Below are positions 32,535 through 40,417 of a DNA stretch of 64,000 nt, piece by piece; positions within the stretch are counted from its first letter, which is position 1, and each line of letters starts with the position of its first letter. The stretch covers positions 1 to 64,000 of the forward strand of contig JAQSWD010000018.1 of the NCBI GenBank assembly GCA_029266835.1, in the 5' to 3' direction. This DNA is from Steroidobacteraceae bacterium (GTDB taxonomy: Bacteria > Pseudomonadota > Gammaproteobacteria > Steroidobacterales > Steroidobacteraceae). The notes beneath the pieces were generated by a model. The model was not told the DNA's origin and ran no database searches. It saw nothing but the letters and a program-made list of their open reading frames with translations. The translations under genes and the position numbers were made by a program.

Positions 32535-32569
32535 ACTACAACTGTATTAGGCATGACCACGTTTGTGGT
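32535..32569. promoter_or_regulatory. Second copy of the BlaI-type operator: ACTACAACTGT-N13-ACGTTTGTGGT
   Basis: Left half-site identical and spacing identical to 30731-30765; 9 nt before the ATG at 32579. Confidence 0.65.
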
Positions 32570-32578
32570 TGCCACGCC

Positions 32579-33544
32579 ATGAACGCGTTGATCGACCATC
32601 TCTGGCAATCGTCGCTGTGCGTGATACTGCTGGGCGGACTGCTGGCCCTGGCGCGCCGGCATTCGGCGCAGGTGCGCCTTTGGCTATGGCGCCTGCTGGC
32701 GATCAAATTCTTAGTTCCCTTCAGCCTGTTCAGCGCCATCGGTGGCTGGTTCGGATTCCCGGCCCGTTTCCCCGGCGACCCGCCGCCCGAGTCCGCGGTG
32801 CGCCTGGTCGACGAGCTTTCGTCATGGTTTTCGATCAGCGCAGCACTCGACGGCGCCGGCTCGACAGGGATCGTGCTGGCGATCCTGCTGGTGGCCGCGG
32901 TGGTCACGGTTCGCTGGAGCTTCTGGAGAATCCACCGCGAATCACTGCGGTCGCGCGTGGAAGAACTCCGCATCGAAGCCGACCCCGACGACCGCGAACC
33001 CAGCCTGGGCTTTTTCCGCGCCGCCTTGTTCACGGCCTGCGCGTTGGCCGTCGTCACCGTGCCCATGATCGGCGGCGCGGTACGCGCCAGCGTCCACGCC
33101 CACCAGGTGCTCGAAGCCAACACGCGCACCATGGGCGAAGCGCGCGTGACGCTCCGGCCCGCGCGGCCCGGCCTGGGCTCGCGCTACTTCGTGAACGTGG
33201 ACGCCCGAGGCGTGACCATCAGCAACATCACCGTTCGGGAGCTGACGGCCATGGCCTATGGCGTCAATCGTTTCTTCGTCCGTGGCAAGCACTTCCGCGA
33301 CGGCGATGACGAGGACTGGCTGGTGGACTCGCGCCATGACGTGCGCATCGATGGGCCCGTGATCGAGCCAGAGCGCTTCGACACCTACGCACTGCGCAAT
33401 GTGATCACGCGCGAGCTGGCAACCACTTTCGGCCTCGAGATCTACGTCAACAGCGAGTGTCAGAAGCCCTGTGGCAAATGGGGTGATCGCGTGCTGCTGC
33501 AGGTGGCGCCCGACTCCTGGGCGCTGGTGGAGACCAAGCCATGA
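32579..33544 (+). CDS. M56-like membrane N-terminus + DUF3738-like C-terminus, lacking the HExxH peptidase lobe (paralogue 1)
   Basis: MNALIDHLWQSSLCVILL..LWLWRLLAIKFLVPFS parallels MTHALINHLWQSTLFC..LKFLVPFS of 31189; C-terminal VTISNITVRELTAMAYG; no HExxH found. Confidence 0.8.
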   Translation: MNALIDHLWQSSLCVILLGGLLALARRHSAQVRLWLWRLLAIKFLVPFSLFSAIGGWFGFPARFPGDPPPESAVRLVDELSSWFSISAALDGAGSTGIVLAILLVAAVVTVRWSFWRIHRESLRSRVEELRIEADPDDREPSLGFFRAALFTACALAVVTVPMIGGAVRASVHAHQVLEANTRTMGEARVTLRPARPGLGSRYFVNVDARGVTISNITVRELTAMAYGVNRFFVRGKHFRDGDDEDWLVDSRHDVRIDGPVIEPERFDTYALRNVITRELATTFGLEIYVNSECQKPCGKWGDRVLLQVAPDSWALVETKP

Positions 33545-33597
33545 GAAACGGGCGCAATTCTTGAAATGGAATGCTCTGCGCGATGACTGGGTGACGT

Positions 33598-34548
33598 ATG
33601 GCGCAACTGATCGATCACGTTTGGCAATCAGCCGGCGTCGTGCTGCTGATCTGGTGCCTGGCCTCGATGACCCGGCGCAACTCGGCCGGGCTTCGCCTGT
33701 GGCTGTGGCGCATCGCCGCGCTGAAGTTCCTCGTCCCCTTCAGCGTCGTGTACGCACTGGGTAGCCGGGTCGGATTTCCCACGCGGCACAGCGCCATTCC
33801 ACCGCCTTCGGGCCTGCTCGACGCGGTGGCATCCGCGACACCCTGGGCGACGCCGATGCAGGTTTTCGCTGCGTCGGGTTTCCCCTTCATCGGCGGACTG
33901 CTGCTGATCTTCGGACTGTCAGCGCTCTGCGTCTGGGCCACTGCTCACGAGTTGCAGCTGGCCGGCCGCCAGCGGACAGAGGAAATCGCGCGCGCCGAAG
34001 GCGATGCATATTGGCAACCCGTACCCCTCGGCATGTTGAAGGCCACCACGCTGGCCGCGGCCGTGTTCAGCAGCCTGGCCGCGCCACTGGTCGCGGGCGC
34101 GCTTCACGACCGCGTATTGCGGCAGGAAGCGCTGGCGCTCGACATCGAATCGCTGCGCACGGCACCCGTCTCGCTGACTGAAGCCAACTGGCGATTCGGC
34201 GACCGGCCGGAAATCCGCGCGGTGGAGGGCGGCGTGACCATCCGCAATGTGAATCTGCAGGACCTGGTGGCGATGGTGTATGGCATCGATCACTTCGAAG
34301 TCTTCGGTGGCGCATTGCCGTGGCTGGAATCGCCTCACTACAACGTCCAGGTGAGTGGCCCGCTGCATGCACCGGGGATGTTCGATCCGTACTCTTTGCG
34401 CCAGCCTGTCACGCAGTACCTGTACGACCAGTACGGCGTGTCGATCCGCGTCAATGGCAATTGCCAGGAGCCGTGCCTGAACCAGGAGTCGTTCGTCGTC
34501 GAGCGCATCCCCTGGACGCTGTCGAAAATGATCTCCGGCAAGAAATAG
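33598..34548 (+). CDS. M56-like membrane N-terminus + DUF3738-like C-terminus, lacking the HExxH peptidase lobe (paralogue 2)
   Basis: MAQLIDHVWQSAGVVLL..LWLWRIAALKFLVPFS; VTIRNVNLQDLVAMVYG; no HExxH found. Confidence 0.8.
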   Translation: MAQLIDHVWQSAGVVLLIWCLASMTRRNSAGLRLWLWRIAALKFLVPFSVVYALGSRVGFPTRHSAIPPPSGLLDAVASATPWATPMQVFAASGFPFIGGLLLIFGLSALCVWATAHELQLAGRQRTEEIARAEGDAYWQPVPLGMLKATTLAAAVFSSLAAPLVAGALHDRVLRQEALALDIESLRTAPVSLTEANWRFGDRPEIRAVEGGVTIRNVNLQDLVAMVYGIDHFEVFGGALPWLESPHYNVQVSGPLHAPGMFDPYSLRQPVTQYLYDQYGVSIRVNGNCQEPCLNQESFVVERIPWTLSKMISGKK

Positions 34549-34617
34549 GTCTGGCGCAGCCACGCGGCCTGTCGAATCGCAAACCAGGGTGCTGGCCGGC
34601 AGTTCGGTTGCCGGCCG

Positions 34618-35561
34618 TCAGTTGGCGTCCTTGCCGCCGATCAGGTCGAGCTGCCCGCGCCGCGCCACGCGCCGGTCGAAGAGTCCCCACGCGCCCTCGT
34701 TGCCATGCCAGGCACCACCCGTGGCCGCCTTGGCGTACTCGGTGGCGCGTGTTTCGAAGAAATTCGCGTGTTCGACGCCGTTCAAGATTTCCGTGAGCCA
34801 TGGCAGCGGATGCTCCTGGATGCCGAACAACTGAGGCAGGTTGAGCTGCTTCAGCCGCCAGTCGGCGATGTAGCGGATGTAACGCTTCACTTCGACGGCG
34901 GACAGGCCCTGCACCGGCCCCATCTCGAAGGCCAGGTCCACGAACCGGTCTTCGAGCTTCACCACCGTGCGTGCGCATTCGACGATGTCGTCCTTGACGG
35001 ATTGCGTGAGCGCGCCGGTTTCCTGCGCGAAGGTGTGGAACAGGCGGATGATGCCTTCGCAATGCAGCGTCTCGTCGCGCACGCTCCAGCTGACTACCTG
35101 CCCCATGCCGCGCATCTTGTTGTGGCGCGGGAAGTTCAACAGGATGGCGAAGCTGGCGAACAGCTGCACTCCCTCGGTGAAGCCGCCGAACATGGCCAGC
35201 GTGCGCAGCACGTCGGCGTCGGTGTCCACGCCGAAGCCCTGTAGATAGTCGTGCTTGTCGCGCATGGCGGAGTAGTCCATGAACGCGGTGAACTCGCTGT
35301 CCGGCATGCCCAGCGTTTCCAGCAGCAGCGCGTAGGCCGCGATGTGCACGGTCTCCATGTTGGCGAAGGCCGCCAGCATCATCTTGATCTCGGTGGGACG
35401 GAACACGCGCGCGTAGCGCTCCATGTAGTTGTCCTGCACCTCGACGTCGGACTGCGTGAAGAAGCGGGGCGCCAGTACTCGATGGCCCAGGGGTACCGGA
35501 AGGGTTTGTAGCTCTTAGAGGGCGTGAGCAGGCCGGGCTTGTTGATGAGTTCGATTTGCAT
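34618..35561 (-). pseudogene. nrdB: Class Ia ribonucleotide reductase beta subunit, broken by an out-of-frame deletion near 35475
   Basis: MQIELINKPGLLTPSKSYKPFRYPWAIEYW in one frame; RFFTQSDVEVQDNYMERYARVFRPTEIKMMLAAFANMETVHIAAYALLLETLGMP in another. Confidence 0.85.
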
Positions 35562-35570
35562 GTGGTTCAC

Positions 35571-35663
35571 GGTGCCGGGTGGGGAAAGTGGGGAAAAGGC
35601 GCGCGGCGGTGGGGCGAGCGGAAAGGGCATCTCGCCTTTTCCCCACTTTCCCCACCCGGCACC
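35571..35663. repeat. Perfect 31-bp inverted repeat with 31-nt loop in the nrdA-nrdB intergenic region
   Basis: GGTGCCGGGTGGGGAAAGTGGGGAAAAGGCG / CGCCTTTTCCCCACTTTCCCCACCCGGCACC. Confidence 0.93.
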
Positions 35664-35667
35664 ATGA

Positions 35668-37325
35668 TCATTGGCAGGCCAGGCATTCGTCGTACTTCGC
35701 TTCGTCATTCTCCAGCGGCTTTTTGGGCCACGCGCGCGTGTTGTCGGCTTCGACACCGGCGAACCCCGCGCGCTGCACGCTCTTCGAACGGCAGTAGTAC
35801 AGCGACTTCACGCCGCGCTCCCAGGCCGTCCAGTGCAGCATGAGCAGGCACCGATCCCTCATGCGCGAGGATGGACTGCCAGGTGTCCTCGGTGTTGATG
35901 CCTTTTGCCTCCAGCAGCCTGGTCAGCGCCGGGTTGCGCACGCTGAACGACCCCGACAGCGTCTTGTGCGTGTAGATGTTCGCCGGAATCGGCTCGATGC
36001 AGGCGCTGGTGCCGCCGCAGATCACCGAGATGCTGGCGGTGGGCGCGATCGCCAGTTTGTGGGAGAAGCGTTCGGCGACGCCACGCTCGGCGGCATCCGG
36101 ACAGGCGCCGCGTTCTTCAGCCAGCACGCGCGACGCTTCATCGGCGGCTCGACGCAGATGCTTGAACATGCGCAGGTTGGCGGCACGCGCCAGGGCACCC
36201 TCGAACGGGATGCCGTTGTTCTGCAGCCAGGAGTGAAAGCCCATCGCGCCCAACCCCACCGAGCGTTCACGCGAGGCGGAATACCTGGCGGCATTCATCG
36301 AATCCGGGGCATTGTCGATGAAATCCTGCAGCACGTTGTCGAGCATGCGCAGCACGTCTTCGATGAAGCGCGGCTCCCGACTCCACTCTTCCCAGGTCTC
36401 GAAATTCACCGAGCTCAGGCAGCACACCGCGGTACGCGCCTTGCCGTGGTGATCCACGCCCGTGGGCAGCAGGATCTCGCTGCACAGATTCGATTGGCGC
36501 ACTTTCAGGCCCAGCTCCTGCTGATGCGGCGCGAGCTGCCTGTTGGCGGTGTCGCTGAACAGCAGATAGGGCTCGCCCGTCTGCAGGCGGGTCTCGAGGA
36601 TTTTCTGCCAGAGCTTGCGCGCGTTGATCGAGCGCAGCGTCTCGCCGTTCTTCGGGCTCCTGAGCGCAAACGGCAGGTCGTCGCGCACCGCCTGCATGAA
36701 CTCGTCGGTGACGTTGACGCCATGGTGCAGGTTCAGGCTCTTGCGGTTGAAGTCACCCGAGGGTTTGCGGATCTCGATGAACTCCTCGATCTCCGGGTGA
36801 TGCACATCAAGTCTGGCCGCAGCCCTTCACCGTCTCGCCGATCGAGCGCACGCCGCCCCAGTAGGTGCCGATGCCACCACCGTTCGAGGCCAGCCACACA
36901 TTCTCCGTCCAGGTATTCACGATGCCGTCGAGGTTGTCCTCCACGGCGTTCAGGAAACAGGAGATGGGCAGACCGCGCTCGGTTCCGCCGTTCGAAAGAA
37001 TGGGCGTGGCCGGCATGAACCACAGCCTGGACATGTAGTCGTACAGCCGCTGCGCGTGCGCGGCGTCATCGGAATAGGCGCGCGCGACGCGCGCGAACAA
37101 GTGCTGCGGCGTCTCGCCCGTCAGCAGGTAGCGGTCGACCAGCGTGGCTTTGCCGAAGTTGGTGAGCAGCGCGTCACGCGAAGGGTCGATGGTGACTTCA
37201 ATGGCGGCGCGTGCGGCCTTCGCGGAATCGATTCCAGGAGTTGCGCTCGCGAGATCATTCGCGCGGGATTTCCCGGGCTCGCGCGCAAGTTTCGCGCGCA
37301 TGCCGGATACGGTTTGAATTGCCAT
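35668..37325 (-). pseudogene. nrdA: Class Ia ribonucleotide reductase alpha subunit, broken by two out-of-frame deletions (near 36808 and 35850)
   Basis: Three collinear NrdA segments in different frames: ..GGVRSIGETVKGCGQT / DVHHPEIEEFIEIRKPSGDFNRKSLNLHHGVN.. / LHWTAWERGVKSLYYCRSKSVQRAGF..DECLACQ. Confidence 0.87.
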
Positions 37326-37429
37326 TCACTGCTCCTTGGCCAAGGTCAGGGAATGGAGCAGCGCGGTTCTGCAGCGGCAGATTCACGCTACTGCCGGCAC
37401 ACCCCGTCCGATCAGAAGATTTCAAGTTG

Positions 37430-37640
37430 TGCGCCGGCAGGTCTCCTGGCTCACCGCTCCATCGCGACTTGTTAGGCCTTCCCGAGACTCCGTCTCAGTG
37501 ACCTCGACACATTTTCACAGGGAAAATGTCACATTTCGCTTGCGGTCTACAGTTGCGGGGGCAGCTGCGGATTCAGCGAGTCACTACGATTCGCCTCACC
37601 GCATTCCCTTTTCATCGCGCTTTCGCGCGAACCGATGCAC
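37430..37640 (-). ncRNA. Cobalamin (B12) riboswitch upstream of nrdA (boundaries approximate)
   Basis: Reverse strand: AAAAGGGAATGCGGTG...CCGCAGCTGCCCCCGCAACTGTAGACCGC...GTCACTGAGACGGAGTCTCGGGAAGGCC...GAGCCAGGAGACCTGCCGGC, in the canonical order. Confidence 0.9.
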
Positions 37641-37698
37641 GACGAGATGTTGTGTTTCGTGACGGGAATTTGTCAACCGCTTGTGTGAAAGGAAAATC

Positions 37699-38544
37699 GT
37701 GAAGAAGTTTTTGAAATGGACGGGATTCGTCGTCGTTGGAGTCGTCGCCGTGGCGCTGGCCGCATTCGCATGGCTGTATCTCGCGTCCGAGCGCGTGCTG
37801 GCACGCGAGTACACGGCCACCGACCCGGTGTCGCTGACCATTCCCGGCGAAGCCACCGAAATCTCGGAGGGTCATCGTATCGCGCAACTGGCCGGTTGCC
37901 TGCATTGCCATGGTGACAACCTCACCGGAAGCGTTGTCGACGACATCCCGAATTTCGTGCGCCTGGTGGCACCGAACATCAGCACCCTGCTGCCGGCTTA
38001 CTCGGACGCGCAGCTCGCCACGATGTTGCGCAAGGGCGTGAAGCCGGACGGCCACAGCGTGCTGTTCATGCCATCCGAAATGTTCCGGCATCTGGGGGAC
38101 GCCGATCTCGCGCGGCTCATCGCGTGGTTGCGCACCATGCCTGCGATCCCCGAGGGTGTTGAGGAGAAGACCCAGGTTCGCATCATCGGCCGTCTCATCC
38201 TCGCCAATGGCGACTACCAGCCGGGAGCGCTGGCCATCGAGTCGTTGCCTGCCGCGGTCAACACCTTCGATGCCAATGACCCCGTGAGTCACGGCCGCTA
38301 CCTGACCATGAACTTCTGCAGCGAATGCCACGGGCAGGATCTGCAGGGCTTCGCGCCCATCAACGCGCCCGCACTGGCCGTGGCCAAGGGATATTCCCCG
38401 GAACAGTTCACGCGGCTCATGCACGACGGCGTGGCGCTGGGAAACCGCGAGCTCAAGCTCATGGGCCCCACGTCGCGCGCGCGTTTCGCGAACCTCACGC
38501 CGGATGAAACCGCCGCCGTGCATGCATTCCTGCGAACACTCTGA
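37699..38544 (+). CDS. Membrane-anchored di-haem cytochrome c
   Basis: GCLHCHGDN and CSECHGQD; GTG start with AAGGAAA SD. Confidence 0.85.
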   Translation: MKKFLKWTGFVVVGVVAVALAAFAWLYLASERVLAREYTATDPVSLTIPGEATEISEGHRIAQLAGCLHCHGDNLTGSVVDDIPNFVRLVAPNISTLLPAYSDAQLATMLRKGVKPDGHSVLFMPSEMFRHLGDADLARLIAWLRTMPAIPEGVEEKTQVRIIGRLILANGDYQPGALAIESLPAAVNTFDANDPVSHGRYLTMNFCSECHGQDLQGFAPINAPALAVAKGYSPEQFTRLMHDGVALGNRELKLMGPTSRARFANLTPDETAAVHAFLRTL

Positions 38545-38553
38545 CGCTTCCGC

Positions 38554-39300
38554 TCAGGCGTTGTAACCGCCATCGACCGCGATGGTCGCGCCGGTGATGA
38601 AGCTGGCGCCCTGGCTCGCGAGAAACGCGACCGTGGCGCCGACTTCCTCCGGCTTGCCGTAGCGGCCGAGCGCGGTGCCCTGCTTCAGCACCTGGACAAA
38701 ATCGCGCTCGTCGTCGCGATTCATGTCGGTATCGATGGGGCCCGGCTCGATCACGTTGACGGTGATGCCGCGCGGACCGAGGTCGCGCGCCCAGCCGCGC
38801 GTGTACGCGGCAACCGCCGCCTTGGTGGCCGAGTAATCGGCGATGCCGGGCCAGGGCGAGGACGTGCCGCCCATCGAGCCGATGGAGATGATGCGACCGC
38901 CGTCCTGCATGATCTTCGCGGCTTCGCGCACCGCCGTGTTCACGCCGCCGACATTCACGGCGAACTGCCGAGCCACGTCCTCTTCAGTCACTTCGCCGAT
39001 CGGGCCGGTGATGAACACTCCGGCGTTGTTCACGAGGATGTCGAGGTGACCGAAATGTTCGGCGGTCCTTCGCACGAGGCTGGCCACTTCATCGGACCGG
39101 GCCTGGTCCGCCTGGAAGGCGACCGCGCGCACGCCTTTCTCCTGCAACTGACGCACCAGTGCTTTTGCCTTGTCGGCGTTCGATACGTAACTGATCGCCA
39201 CATCCGCGCCATCTTCGGCCAGCGAGCGGGCAATGGCCGCGCCGATGCCGCGGGACCCGCCGGTCACCAGCGCGACCTTGCCCGTGAGCTTATTGTTCAT
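38554..39300 (-). CDS. SDR family 3-oxoacyl-ACP reductase-like oxidoreductase
   Basis: GKVALVTGGSRGIGAAIARSLAEDGADVAISY; YSATKAAVAAYTRG. Confidence 0.9.
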   Translation of the reverse strand: MNNKLTGKVALVTGGSRGIGAAIARSLAEDGADVAISYVSNADKAKALVRQLQEKGVRAVAFQADQARSDEVASLVRRTAEHFGHLDILVNNAGVFITGPIGEVTEEDVARQFAVNVGGVNTAVREAAKIMQDGGRIISIGSMGGTSSPWPGIADYSATKAAVAAYTRGWARDLGPRGITVNVIEPGPIDTDMNRDDERDFVQVLKQGTALGRYGKPEEVGATVAFLASQGASFITGATIAVDGGYNA

Positions 39301-39405
39301 GACCTTCTCCGTGGGTGATTGGGATGGAAAGCCTATTGATGGCCTGCTTGGCGATAAATCCGCCATTCGTGACATCTTTGTTTCCAATCGTGAATAATCA
39401 GCGAC

Positions 39406-40341
39406 ATGTCGAGCCCCACCTTCAACCAGATGCTGGCGATGCGCGTGTACGTCCGCGTGGTCGAAGCCGGCACCTTCACCAAGGCGGCGGATTCGTTGCG
39501 CATCCCGAAGCCGACGGTGACCAAGCTGGTCCAGGCGCTGGAGAACCACCTGCGCATCAAGCTGCTGAATCGCACCACCCGGCGTGTGACCGTGACGCCC
39601 GATGGCTCGGCGTACTACGAACGCGTGGTGCGGTTGCTCGACGATCTGCAGGACATCGAGTCCAGCGTGACTTTCGCCAAGGAAAAGCCGCGCGGCCGGT
39701 TACGCATCGACGCCGGCGCGGCCGTCACCAATTTCATCCTGCTGCCCGCGCTGCCCGAGTTCCTCGATCGTTACCCCGACATCGCCGTCGAATGCGGCGT
39801 CAGCGACCGGCCCGCGGATCTCATTGGTGACAACGTGGACTGCGTGATCCGTGGCGGCCCGCTGCTCGAGCCCTCGCTGGTGGCGCGGCACATCGGCGAC
39901 ATGCGCTGGATGACCTGTGCCACGCCGGCGTATTTCGCGAAACACGGCAGGCCTACCCACCCGAACGACCTGCTCACCGGCCACGTGCTCGCGGCATACG
40001 TGTTTCCGCGCAGCGGCCGCATACGTCCGCTGCTGTTCGAGCGTGACGGCAAGCGCATCGAGATCCCGCCAAATCCACGCGTCGCGGTGAACGACAGCAG
40101 CGCCCACCTCGCATCACTGCGCGCCGGCACCGGTCTCGGCCAGCTCATCTCGTTCATGGTGTCGGCGAGCGGCGCGTCGCGGGAGCTCGTGCCCGTGCTC
40201 GAGGAATGGCAACCGCCGCCGTTGCCCGTGCACGTGCTGTATCCGGCGAACCGCCATCTCTCCAGCAAGGTGCGCGTGTTCATCGACTGGGCGGCGCAGT
40301 TGTTCGCGAGAAGCCCGTGTACCCGTCTACTGTCCGGCTGA
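39406..40341 (+). CDS. LysR-family transcriptional regulator
   Basis: MRVYVRVVEAGTFTKAADSLRIPKPTVTKLVQALENHL; divergent from the SDR gene. Confidence 0.92.
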   Translation: MSSPTFNQMLAMRVYVRVVEAGTFTKAADSLRIPKPTVTKLVQALENHLRIKLLNRTTRRVTVTPDGSAYYERVVRLLDDLQDIESSVTFAKEKPRGRLRIDAGAAVTNFILLPALPEFLDRYPDIAVECGVSDRPADLIGDNVDCVIRGGPLLEPSLVARHIGDMRWMTCATPAYFAKHGRPTHPNDLLTGHVLAAYVFPRSGRIRPLLFERDGKRIEIPPNPRVAVNDSSAHLASLRAGTGLGQLISFMVSASGASRELVPVLEEWQPPPLPVHVLYPANRHLSSKVRVFIDWAAQLFARSPCTRLLSG

Positions 40342-40417
40342 AAGCGGGGGCATGCTAACTACCCGAGACCCGGTGCGCCTCGAGGCGTACGCGGCATGCC
40401 TGCCAGGCGATGACCGG

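Noticed and set aside
35556-35843. ORFs on the plus strand across the nrdA-nrdB inverted repeat
   Set aside because: Created by the palindrome and antisense nrdA; no domain similarity.
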